A stretch of 10,303 nt of DNA. Source: DATAFT01 sp035544635. Its GTDB lineage: Bacteria; Acidobacteriota; Thermoanaerobaculia; Multivoradales; Multivoraceae. Below the pieces are notes generated by a model. It was not told where the DNA came from and did not search any database. It worked only from the letters and a program-made list of their open reading frames with translations. Position numbers and translations under genes: made by a program. Position 1 is the first letter of the stretch; each line of letters opens with the position of its first letter. Shown here in pieces: positions 4,952 through 10,303 of this stretch. Location: contig DATKDQ010000217.1 of NCBI GenBank assembly GCA_035544635.1, positions 1 to 10,303 of the forward strand, in the 5' to 3' direction.

Positions 4952-6667
4952 CTACTCCGCTCGACGCGCGCTGCGGGGCGCGTACTCGTACACCGGGCCG
5001 GCGAGCGGCTGACACCGTCCCGTCAGGCTCGTGCCGTCGAGCAGGTACCAGCGGCTCTCGTGATCCGTGAAGACTGGCTCCCGGTGGCCGATCGAGAAGC
5101 ATGGGGTCAGACGACCGTGAGGGATCAGCAGCTGCCGCCGGGGATCCTCCTGCAGCCAGCCTAGGGCGAGGCGGTTGTCCCGCTCGGTCGGGGTGCGGAA
5201 GCCGAAGTGGTGGACCGGACGCGTCGCCTGCAGCATCATTTGCTCGCGCCAATCGACGATCGCCAGCTGCTCCCCGGGGCCCAGGTGCGATTCGGCCGCC
5301 TGCATGAGGCCCCGCCCGGAGCGGTACGGATCCAGGACGGGGTACACCCACAGCCCGAGGATCGTCCATCCGCCGGCGAAGAGGCCAACCAGGGCCGCGA
5401 GGCCCTTTCGGGGTCCGGCGAGCGCCAGGCAGACGATGGATAGCCCCGCCGCGGCGATCAGCGGCGCCCTCACGGCGCGCACCTCGGGATTGGACCCCAG
5501 CTCCGCGACGCCCGGCTGGGCGACGACCGCGATCACCGCGGCCGTCAGGGCGACGGCCAGGAGACTCGTCGCCACGAACCCCAGGTGCTGGAGCCGGCGG
5601 GAGCGCCACAGACCGGGCGCCAGGGGCGCCGCGACGAGGGCGAATGCCGGGAGAGCCGGAAGCACGTACACACCCCGCTTGCCGGGGCTCAGGCTGAAGA
5701 AGAGGAGGACCAGGGCGAGCCAGCCGAGCAGGACCAGGTAGCGGGCGTCGCGGCGCGCCAGGCGGGCCCTCCAGGCCGGGACGAGCCAGGGCAGGGCCAG
5801 GGTGGCCGGGAGCCAGAGCCACGGGACGACCTCGACCAGGTAGTACCATACCGGCCGCACGTGCATCCACGAACCGGCGTACCGGGTGGCCGTCTGGCGG
5901 AACAGGATCTCGCCGACGTAGGCCTCGAGGCGCGGGTCGTCGCGGGTCGCGACCCGGGTCAGCAGGGGGACCAGCCAGCCTGCGATCACCAGGAGCATGA
6001 CCGGCACCCCGAGCCACCAGCGGCGATCGGGTCGCGGCCCGAGGTGGCGCCAATCTCGCCCGTGGGCCCACGCCAGCGGGAGCAGGACCAGGAGCGGGAG
6101 GAACCCGACCCCCTTGGTCACGATCCCGAGCCCCACGGCAGCCCACCCGATCAGGTACCAGCGGAAAGCGGGGCCGAGGAGGGCGTGGCGTAGCAGGCCG
6201 TAGAGGCCGAGCAGGACCATGACCGCGAGGGTCGCGTCGATCTGCCCGCTGCGCGCCTGCATCACCAGCTGTACGGTGACGGCTAGGACGCCGCCCGCCC
6301 AGAGACCGACCCGCCGGTTCCACAGGCGGCGGCCCAGGTCGTAGGTCAGGGCGAGGGTGAGAAGGGACGCGAGCAGCGAAGGCAGCTGGTGGGCGAGTCG
6401 GATGGAGCCGGTCAGAGCCAGCAGCAGGGCCTCGATCCAGAAGAAGACCGGTGGCTTGTCCGGATAGATCTCCCCTGCCCGCACCGGGACCAGCCAGTCC
6501 CCGCTCGCCAGCATCTCCGAGGCCACGAGGACGTATCTCGGCTCGTCCGGAGGCCACGGGTCCTTCAGGCCGAGGCCGGGGGCCATGAGGAGGATCCCGG
6601 CGCCGAGCAGCCAGGCCAGGTCCCGCAGGGTCTGGTGGCGGCTCGCTGCGCCCCCGTCGGGGCTCAT
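4952..6667 (-). CDS. ArnT/PMT-type GT-C glycosyltransferase (polyprenyl-phosphate sugar donor)
   Basis: A 571-residue polytopic inner-membrane protein of the ArnT-like GT-C group. Known members take a sugar from a polyprenyl phosphate and transfer it on the periplasmic face, for example to lipid A. After a first membrane helix (about 15-33, LRDLAWLLGAGILLMAPGLG) comes the loop KDPWPPDEPRYVLVASEML (35-53) with the acidic D41-E42 pair at the expected catalytic site, then GDWLVP and IYPDKPPVFFWIEALL, the conserved K-P-P-x-x-F/Y-W block of ArnT relatives. Many Leu/Val/Ala-rich helices follow, and a soluble C-terminal part carries FGFRTPTERDN. ATG at 6667 is chosen because it overlaps the TGA of the upstream gene (ATGA) and gives the normal N-terminus; an open frame upstream to 6880 has no family features. 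Third gene of the operon starting at 7760. Sugar identity is unknown. Confidence 0.87.
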   Translation of the reverse strand: MSPDGGAASRHQTLRDLAWLLGAGILLMAPGLGLKDPWPPDEPRYVLVASEMLASGDWLVPVRAGEIYPDKPPVFFWIEALLLALTGSIRLAHQLPSLLASLLTLALTYDLGRRLWNRRVGLWAGGVLAVTVQLVMQARSGQIDATLAVMVLLGLYGLLRHALLGPAFRWYLIGWAAVGLGIVTKGVGFLPLLVLLPLAWAHGRDWRHLGPRPDRRWWLGVPVMLLVIAGWLVPLLTRVATRDDPRLEAYVGEILFRQTATRYAGSWMHVRPVWYYLVEVVPWLWLPATLALPWLVPAWRARLARRDARYLVLLGWLALVLLFFSLSPGKRGVYVLPALPAFALVAAPLAPGLWRSRRLQHLGFVATSLLAVALTAAVIAVVAQPGVAELGSNPEVRAVRAPLIAAAGLSIVCLALAGPRKGLAALVGLFAGGWTILGLWVYPVLDPYRSGRGLMQAAESHLGPGEQLAIVDWREQMMLQATRPVHHFGFRTPTERDNRLALGWLQEDPRRQLLIPHGRLTPCFSIGHREPVFTDHESRWYLLDGTSLTGRCQPLAGPVYEYAPRSARRAE

Positions 6668-6948
6668 CGCTCGTCGGTCACGAGGACGTCCGCGGCTCGT
6701 TCGCGACGGATGAGCTGCAGATTGCGGCCGTAGATGAAAACGCCCGTGAGCTGACCGACGATGAACACGGGATCGGCCCGATAGATGGCGTAGGCCAGGA
6801 GGGTCGCTCCCCCGAGAACGCTGAGGTACCAGAACGAGAGGGGAACGACGCTCCGGCCCGCGCGCTCGCTGGCCACCCACTGGGAGAGGAAGCGCAGCGA
6901 GAACAGCAACTGGCCCAGGAATCCGATCACCAGCCAGACGACGCTCAT
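6664..6948 (-). CDS. Stand-alone LAB_N domain membrane protein
   Basis: A 94-residue protein that is essentially one LAB_N domain (PF07578, named for the N-terminal part of some lipid-A-disaccharide synthases). Three membrane helices are visible at about 3-21, 34-55 and 60-78. Conserved residues run GFLGQLLFSLRFLSQW, then SERAGRSVVPLSFWYLSVLG, then YRADPVFIVGQLTG and VFIYGRNLQLI. Stand-alone members commonly sit between a GT2 and an ArnT-like gene, as here, and are thought to assist flipping or handling of the polyprenyl-linked sugar; the biochemical role is not established. ATG at 6948 overlaps the TGA of the GT2 gene, and its own TGA overlaps the next ATG, so translation of all three is coupled. 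A longer open frame up to 7350 is the antisense-free but unrelated continuation and is rejected as a start. Confidence 0.88.
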   Translation of the reverse strand: MSVVWLVIGFLGQLLFSLRFLSQWVASERAGRSVVPLSFWYLSVLGGATLLAYAIYRADPVFIVGQLTGVFIYGRNLQLIRRERAADVLVTDER

Positions 6949-7760
6949 GTCGTGCTCGCCTGGTCGATCGGTGCTTCCTGGCGCACCGGCCGCGAGCCGA
7001 CGACCGAGGGCGAGATCCGGCGTCTCTGCAGCCACCACACGCCGAACAGGTCGACGATACCCACGAGCAGCCGGTCGACGATGCCGTACTGGGAGCGGCC
7101 GGCGGTACGAGGCCGGTGCGCGACCTGCACGGTGTGGATCCGGAGCCCCTGGGCCTGGGCCAGCGCGGGCAGGAAGCGATGCATGTGGTCGAACGCCGGG
7201 AGCCGCAGGAAGACGTCGCGGCGAAACAGCTTCAGGCCGCACGCGCTGTCGTGCACGCCGTCTCGCAGCAGGCGTCCCCGGACGGCATTGGCGAGCCGCG
7301 AGGCGACTCGCTTCGACCACCGGTCCCGGCGATGCCGTCGGACGCCGCACACCAGGACGGGCTCGCTCGCCGACTCGGCACGGGCCGCCAGCAGCGCGAC
7401 GAGATCTCGGGGATCGTTCTGACCGTCGCCGTCGATCGTCGCCACCCAGGCGCCGCGAGCATTCCGCACCCCGGTGAGGATCGCCGCGCTCTGGCCGAAG
7501 TTGCGGGCGTGGGTGACGACCCTGAGATGGGGCACGAACTGGCTCGCGGAGAGGAGCTCCTTCCTGGTGGCCTCGCCGCTTCCGTCGTCGACCACGACGA
7601 TCTCGTACCTCCTGCCCTGGAGGGCGGCCATCACCTCGTTGAGCAGCGGCAAAATGGCGCCGGACTCCTCGTAGACTGGGACCACCACCGAGATCTCGGG
7701 GGAGGTCGGGGTGGGTGGCGCGCTCGCCTCACGGGGTGGATCGCTGGCTCGGGGGAGCAT
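6945..7760 (-). CDS. GT2 polyprenyl-phosphate glycosyltransferase (ArnC/DPM1-like)
   Basis: A 271-residue GT-A enzyme resembling dolichyl/undecaprenyl-phosphate sugar synthases, which charge the lipid carrier on the cytoplasmic face. Motifs: ISVVVPVYEES (23-33), EIVVVDDGSGEATR (53-66, nucleotide-binding D-D-G), ARNFGQSAAILTG (85-97), TIDGDGQNDP (108-117, metal-binding D-x-D at D110/D112), DSACGLKLFRRDVF (171-184) and HRPRTAGRSQYG (215-226), the usual R-x-x-G-x-S-x-Y/F-G block. It lacks the C-terminal membrane pair of ArnC; the adjacent LAB_N protein could supply membrane association (inference). ATG at 7760 has AGGAG at 7771-7767, 6 bases upstream. First gene of the operon GT2, LAB_N, ArnT-like, regulator fragment. 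Confidence 0.88.
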   Translation of the reverse strand: MLPRASDPPREASAPPTPTSPEISVVVPVYEESGAILPLLNEVMAALQGRRYEIVVVDDGSGEATRKELLSASQFVPHLRVVTHARNFGQSAAILTGVRNARGAWVATIDGDGQNDPRDLVALLAARAESASEPVLVCGVRRHRRDRWSKRVASRLANAVRGRLLRDGVHDSACGLKLFRRDVFLRLPAFDHMHRFLPALAQAQGLRIHTVQVAHRPRTAGRSQYGIVDRLLVGIVDLFGVWWLQRRRISPSVVGSRPVRQEAPIDQASTT

Positions 7761-7766
7761 GGTCGT

Positions 7767-7783
7767 CTCCTGTCTCGATCGTA
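7767..7783 (-). promoter_or_regulatory. Shine-Dalgarno and possible -10 for the GT2 operon
   Basis: On the minus strand, AGGAG (7771-7767) sits 6 bases before the ATG at 7760, which fixes that start. Just upstream, TACGAT (7783-7778) fits TANNNT and shares four of six bases with TATAAT. No good -35 is present in the very GC-rich sequence before it, so the promoter call is weaker than the ribosome-binding-site call. Confidence 0.4.
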
Positions 7784-8200
7784 GGAGCTCCGCGGGGGCG
7801 GGGCGAGCTCGATCTCGACCCTAGCAACCCCGCCGTGAAGCCGATGTCAAGGTGTCGGGAGCCTCGACAGGAGGCCTCTCGGCAAGCGCGACCCAGTGGA
7901 CCCTCGGAAACTCCGGTTGGCTCAGGGATAGGGATTTGCTTTCGGGGTGGTCGCCGAGGCGAGCATCCAGGAGACGCGCTCGAGCTCGAGACGGCTTCCT
8001 CACCATCGTGGTGGACGACAGCTCGAGCCCCGCCGACCAGATCCGGGTGATCCTCGACTGGCGCCTCGAGCCCGCGAGGGGCCTCCAATGACGTATTGGG
8101 CCCGTGGCGAGAAGCGCCGGCGACGTCTTCCTTCTGTCCCTCGACGGCGCGTTCGATCCCCGCGAGCTGGTGGCGACGCCTGCCTACGAGGGCGGCGCCC
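7784..8200 (+). pseudogene. Probable decayed fragments of a TolB/WD40-like sensor protein
   Basis: No intact gene is supported in this spacer. Two plus-strand pieces in one frame, separated by a TGA at 8089-8091, look protein-derived. The first (about 7987-8088) reads DGFLTIVVDDSSS then DQIRVILDWRLE, similar in style to the C-terminal N/D-W-x-x-E/L tails of Acidobacteriota TolB-like kinase proteins. The second (about 8116-8196) reads GDVFLLSLDGAFDPRELVA then TPAYEGGAP, close to the repeated D-x-[WF]-x-L-x-L-D-G-x-x-x-P-x-x-L-x-x-T-P-x-x-E-G-x-A unit of those sensor domains. The order is reversed relative to a normal protein (tail before repeat), as expected of rearranged debris. Boundaries are approximate and the assignment is from pattern memory. 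Confidence 0.4.
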
Positions 8201-8206
8201 CGAACC

Positions 8207-8221
8207 GGGTAGTTCCTACCC
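8207..8221. repeat. Short hairpin GGGTAG-TTC-CTACCC
   Basis: A perfect 6-bp stem with a 3-base loop, followed 20 bases later by another GGGTAG at 8241-8246. No T-run follows, so it is not a standard terminator. Possibly a regulatory or repeat remnant. Confidence 0.3.
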
Positions 8222-8288
8222 CCCTCGCGCGGCCCTCGGCGGGTAGAAAATCCGGTTTCGCCGCCGCGGTCGAGCGCGTATCCTCGCG

Positions 8289-8444
8289 ATGAGCCTCCCC
8301 AGGACCCATCATGATCCCGACCATCACCACGGACCGTCGTCACCGCTGCACCGCTCCTGCCACCAGGAGGTCGCAGCTGTGAAGTCGCTTACCGTGTCAG
8401 ATGCGGGTCAGCCGCCGGTCATGGACCGGGGGCGGGCGGCGTGA
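8289..8444 (+). CDS. Possible small His-rich ORF (51 aa)
   Basis: An open frame begins at ATG 8289 and ends at TGA 8442-8444, 13 bases before the next gene. The product starts MSLPRTHHDPDHHHGPSSP and has LHRSCHQEV after it, giving eight His and one Cys in the first 29 residues, a pattern seen in metal-binding tails. TATCCT (8279-8284) fits TANNNT and ends 4 bases before the ATG, but there is no Shine-Dalgarno. Third-position GC is roughly three quarters, lower than in flanking genes, so coding is not well supported. It may equally be an untranslated leader of the gene at 8458. Confidence 0.25.
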   Translation: MSLPRTHHDPDHHHGPSSPLHRSCHQEVAAVKSLTVSDAGQPPVMDRGRAA

Positions 8445-8450
8445 TAGCCT
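8422..8450 (+). promoter_or_regulatory. Promoter candidate for the gene at 8458 (TGGACC-17-TAGCCT)
   Basis: TGGACC (8422-8427) matches four of six bases of TTGACA and is followed after exactly 17 bases by TAGCCT (8445-8450), a TANNNT -10. The GTG start lies 7 bases further, so the transcript would be leaderless or nearly so. TAAAGT (8452-8457), abutting the start, is a second TANNNT candidate. No Shine-Dalgarno is present. Confidence 0.45.
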
Positions 8451-8457
8451 GTAAAGT

Positions 8458-9378
8458 GTGGCAAAGCCCTCTGGCTTCCTCGCTTCCGCCGTGGTGGGGC
8501 TGCTGCTGGCCGTGCCGAGCCCGGCGTCCGGCCAGGCGTGGACACCGGCCAAGGGTTCGGGGAGCGTCACCCTGAGCTTTCAGTACCTCGAGGGGGCGGA
8601 TCACCTCTTCTCGGTCGACGTAACCGGTAAGAGCTTCGGGGGCGGATACGTCGGTCGTGGACGGCGGGCCGACCTGGGAGAGGTCGCCGGCAGGTCCCTC
8701 GCCCTGCGGGTCGACTACGGCGTCACCGACCGCCTGGCGCTCGGCGCCCGGCTGCCGTACGTCTGGGCGCGGTACGTCGGCAGGATCCCCCATCCCGGAG
8801 TCGAGGCCGACGACGGCTCGTTCCACTCCGGCCTCCAGGACCTCTCGGTCGAGCTGCGCTACAAGGCGCTCGACCGCCGGGTCGTCGTCACGCCGTTCGT
8901 CGCCTACGGCACGCCGGCGAGCGACTACGGGACCCTCGGGCACGCGTCGCTCGGCCGCGGCCTCGATGAGGCGCGGCTCGGTGTCTACTTCGGCGCCCCG
9001 AGCTCGCTCTTCACCTGGGTCCACGCCAGCTACTCCTACGCCTTCGTCGAAGAGGTGCTCGGGGTGAGCACGGATCGCAGCGACGCGACGCTCGCGGTCG
9101 GCTACCAGCGATCGCAGAGGCTCGGGATGCGGCTGTTCGGAAGCCATCTCGACACCCGCGGCGGGATCGACTGGTTGACCGACTTCGATACCGGCTCCCA
9201 CGCCGGGCAGTTCGTCCACCACGACCAGCTGTCGCGGACCGAGGCGACGCTCGTCGGCCTCGGCCTCACCTACTCGCGGGGTCTCTACGACGTCGACCTG
9301 AGCGTCTCTCGGGCCGTCGACGGCGAGAACACGCACGAGCTCACGGGATCGACCCTGTCGCTGAGCTGGAGCTTCTGA
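8458..9378 (+). CDS. Exported outer-membrane beta-barrel protein
   Basis: A 306-residue protein with an N-terminal signal peptide: MAKPSGFLASAVVGLLLAVP, then a probable cleavage site after SPASGQA (residue 27). The mature chain alternates hydrophobic and polar residues as beta-hairpins do (SVTLSFQYLEGADHLFSV, RSLALRVDYGVTDRLALGAR, RTEATLVGLGLTYSRGLYDV) and ends STLSLSWSF, with the terminal Phe expected for barrel assembly by the BAM machinery. Short periplasmic-type turns and longer loops such as RIPHPGVEADDGSFHS separate the strands. It resembles the broad transporter-like/MetA-pathway barrel group (PF13557-like), but I cannot name a substrate. It starts with GTG just after a leaderless-type promoter and is followed after 25 bases by a gene for a probable lipoprotein, so the two are likely cotranscribed. 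Confidence 0.75.
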   Translation: MAKPSGFLASAVVGLLLAVPSPASGQAWTPAKGSGSVTLSFQYLEGADHLFSVDVTGKSFGGGYVGRGRRADLGEVAGRSLALRVDYGVTDRLALGARLPYVWARYVGRIPHPGVEADDGSFHSGLQDLSVELRYKALDRRVVVTPFVAYGTPASDYGTLGHASLGRGLDEARLGVYFGAPSSLFTWVHASYSYAFVEEVLGVSTDRSDATLAVGYQRSQRLGMRLFGSHLDTRGGIDWLTDFDTGSHAGQFVHHDQLSRTEATLVGLGLTYSRGLYDVDLSVSRAVDGENTHELTGSTLSLSWSF

Positions 9379-9391
9379 CCACCGGGCCGAC

Positions 9392-9397
9392 AAGGAG
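9392..9397 (+). promoter_or_regulatory. Strong Shine-Dalgarno for the gene at 9404
   Basis: AAGGAG lies 6 bases before the ATG at 9404, fixing that start. This contrasts with the gene at 8458, which has none, and suggests that the second gene is translated from a longer shared mRNA. Confidence 0.7.
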
Positions 9398-9403
9398 AAC
9401 TCG

Positions 9404-9925
9404 ATGAAATCACGCGGGCTCGCAACGTTCATCTTCGGATCGCTGGCCCTTCTCGGCCCGGACCTCGCCGCCGCCTGCGGCGACAAGATCGTCGACATCA
9501 GCCGGGGGGTGCGCTTCCAGCGCGCCGCCTCGGTGCAGACCGGGGCCGTCCTGATCTTCACCGGCGACGCCTCGGCCAAGTCGATCAAGGAGTTGCGCGC
9601 CAGCCTGTCGCGGGTCGGCCACCAGGTCGAGGTCGTCGGCGATCTCTCGACCTTGAGGCGGGAGCTCGAGGCGACGTCGTACGACGTGGTCATCGCGGCG
9701 CTGCCCGACGCCGAGCTCGTCGCCGGGATCCTCGGCGACCCCCCCTGGCCGACACGCCTGGTGCCGTTCGTCGAGCGCGGCTCGGGCGGCGAGCTCGCGG
9801 CGGCGAAGCGCGAGCACGGCTTCGTCCTCTCGGTGCCGGGCAAGGCCAACGACCAGATCCTCACCGTCGACGCGGCGCTCAGGGCGGTGGCGATCGAGGC
9901 CATTGCCCACCCCTCGGATCGCTGA
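9404..9925 (+). CDS. Exported probable lipoprotein with receiver-like fold
   Basis: A 173-residue product starting with a signal sequence (MKSRGLATFIFGSLALLGPD then LAAAC). The only Cys is C25, right at the expected cleavage point, so a lipobox (A-A-A-C) and lipid anchoring are likely. A conserved-looking CGDKIVDISRGVRFQRA follows. Residues about 47-165 show strand-helix alternation like a CheY receiver: VLIFTGDASAKSIKELRASL, HQVEVVGDLSTLRRELE, SYDVVIAALPDAELVAGIL and FVLSVPGKANDQILTVDAAL. The Asp that would be phosphorylated is Ala at the V-V-I-A-A-L position, and the acidic pair after strand 1 is reduced to one Asp in TGD. It is therefore not a phosphorylated regulator if the fold is right; a structural or ligand-binding role outside the cytoplasm is more likely. 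Strong Shine-Dalgarno at 9392-9397. I do not recognise a named family. Confidence 0.7.
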   Translation: MKSRGLATFIFGSLALLGPDLAAACGDKIVDISRGVRFQRAASVQTGAVLIFTGDASAKSIKELRASLSRVGHQVEVVGDLSTLRRELEATSYDVVIAALPDAELVAGILGDPPWPTRLVPFVERGSGGELAAAKREHGFVLSVPGKANDQILTVDAALRAVAIEAIAHPSDR

Positions 9926-10009
9926 GCGCCCGATGACCAGGGGGCCGACCCCGGGGAGCAGGCGCAGCCGATCGGACATCGGTGACGACGCGCCCGGGGG
10001 CGGCCGGCG

Positions 10010-10303
10010 ATGAGCCTCGCCGCCGGCACCCGCTACGGCCCCTACGAGATCCTGCACCTGCTCGGCGCTGGCGGGATGGGCGCGGTCTACCGGGCGCGCG
10101 ACGAGCGGCTGGGGCGCGACGTCGCCGTCAAGGTCCTCCCGGCGAGCCTCGCCGACGATGCCGAGCGCCTGGGCCGCTTCGAGCAGGAAGCGCGCTCGGC
10201 GAGCAGCCTCAACCACACCAACGTCCTCGCCATCTACGACATCGGCACCCACGAGGGCGCCCCCTACATCGTCTCCGAGCTGCTCGAGGGGCGCACCCTG
10301 GGC
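10010..10303 (+). CDS. Hanks-type Ser/Thr protein kinase, N-terminal part (cut by window edge)
   Basis: The first 98 residues of a bacterial Ser/Thr kinase (PknB-like). The N-lobe is complete enough to identify: GTRYGPYEIL leads to the glycine-rich loop LGAGGMGAVY (G19-x-G21-x-x-G24), the ATP-anchoring Lys is K41 in VAVKVLP, the helix-C Glu is E60 in FEQEARS, and the hinge approach is PYIVSELLEGRTLG. The catalytic loop lies beyond the window. The wording closely follows the kinases expanded in Acidobacteriota, many of which carry TolB/WD40 or TPR sensor regions after the kinase domain. ATG at 10010 is used because it starts 5 residues before the conserved GTRYGPY; there is no clear Shine-Dalgarno. 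The 84 bases between this gene and the one at 9404 hold no supported feature. Confidence 0.92.
   Translation, partial: MSLAAGTRYGPYEILHLLGAGGMGAVYRARDERLGRDVAVKVLPASLADDAERLGRFEQEARSASSLNHTNVLAIYDIGTHEGAPYIVSELLEGRTLG

Noticed and set aside
6668..6880. N-terminal extension of the ArnT-like protein
   Set aside because: The upstream part is Arg/Ser-rich shadow of the LAB_N gene; the ATG at 6667 gives the normal N-terminus and an ATGA overlap with the upstream gene.
6949..7350. N-terminal extension of the LAB_N protein
   Set aside because: The extension is a shadow of the GT2 gene; the ATG at 6948 starts exactly at the LAB_N domain and overlaps the GT2 stop.
7979..7990. CTCGAGCTCGAG palindrome
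   Set aside because: Short and built of a simple GC-rich repeat common in this DNA; no link to a start site.
8207..8246. Hairpin considered as a rho-independent terminator
   Set aside because: Six-base stem only, and followed by C-rich sequence, not a T-run.
9933..10013. 26-codon ORF whose TGA overlaps the kinase ATG
   Set aside because: The overlap is suggestive of coupling, but there is no Shine-Dalgarno and the short product is Gly/Arg/Pro-rich with no feature.
8419..10029. Minus-strand open frame of 536 codons opposite the barrel and lipoprotein genes
   Set aside because: Antisense to two genes with signal peptides and coherent structure; the translation shows no recognisable domain.
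1..10303. Scan for tRNA, rRNA, CRISPR repeats and phage or defence genes
   Set aside because: No spaced direct repeats, no tRNA-like or rRNA-like sequence, and no nuclease, integrase or phage structural motif was seen; the only mobile-element signal is the IS91 debris.

Overview
The window is very GC-rich DNA from a Gram-negative bacterium. The best guess is an Acidobacteriota-like lineage. This rests on the style of the Hanks-type kinase that opens at the right edge, a decayed TolB/WD40-like fragment resembling the sensor half of such kinases, and outer-membrane features (a beta-barrel ending in Trp-Ser-Phe, a family 9 heptosyltransferase-like enzyme, a LAB_N protein). No RNA genes, CRISPR array or intact mobile element were seen.

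Layout. (1) 1-223, minus: the N-terminal part of an F1F0 ATP synthase epsilon subunit, cut by the window edge. It abuts a short piece that repeats part of an IS91-type transposase found 4.1 kb away. (2) 472-4030, plus: three glycosyltransferases, namely a GT14/Core-2-I-branching-like enzyme, an uncharacterised GT-B-like enzyme and a GT9 heptosyltransferase-like enzyme. They are followed by a thioredoxin-like [2Fe-2S] ferredoxin whose 3' end has been replaced by mobile-element sequence. (3) 3972-4644, minus: the decayed 3' part of an IS91-family transposase, frameshifted and carrying extra sequence. Its reading frame continues upstream into a damaged response-regulator receiver domain (4645-4941). 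(4) 4952-7760, minus: an operon reading GT2 polyprenyl-phosphate glycosyltransferase, stand-alone LAB_N protein, ArnT/GT-C glycosyltransferase, with both internal junctions ATGA overlaps. The damaged response regulator follows the last gene after 10 bases. (5) 7761-8457: about 700 bases without an intact gene, holding two decayed fragments, a possible 51-codon His-rich ORF and a good promoter candidate. (6) 8458-9925, plus: an exported beta-barrel protein, then a probable lipoprotein with a receiver-like fold that lacks the phospho-acceptor. (7) 10010 to the right edge: the N-terminus of a Ser/Thr protein kinase.

How the genes fit. The two glycosyltransferase groups point to cell-envelope glycan work. 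The left group builds or decorates an LPS or exopolysaccharide chain. The right group charges a polyprenyl phosphate with a sugar and transfers it on the periplasmic side, probably to lipid A or another envelope acceptor. An OmpR-type regulator once sat at the end of the second operon, but a mobile-element event fused it to transposase debris and probably removed its DNA-binding domain and any partner kinase.

Several genes (GTG at 1559, 3674 and 8458) have a TANNNT -10 hexamer only 6-8 bases before the start codon and no Shine-Dalgarno sequence, suggesting leaderless transcripts. The least familiar pair is the barrel plus lipoprotein at 8458-9925.
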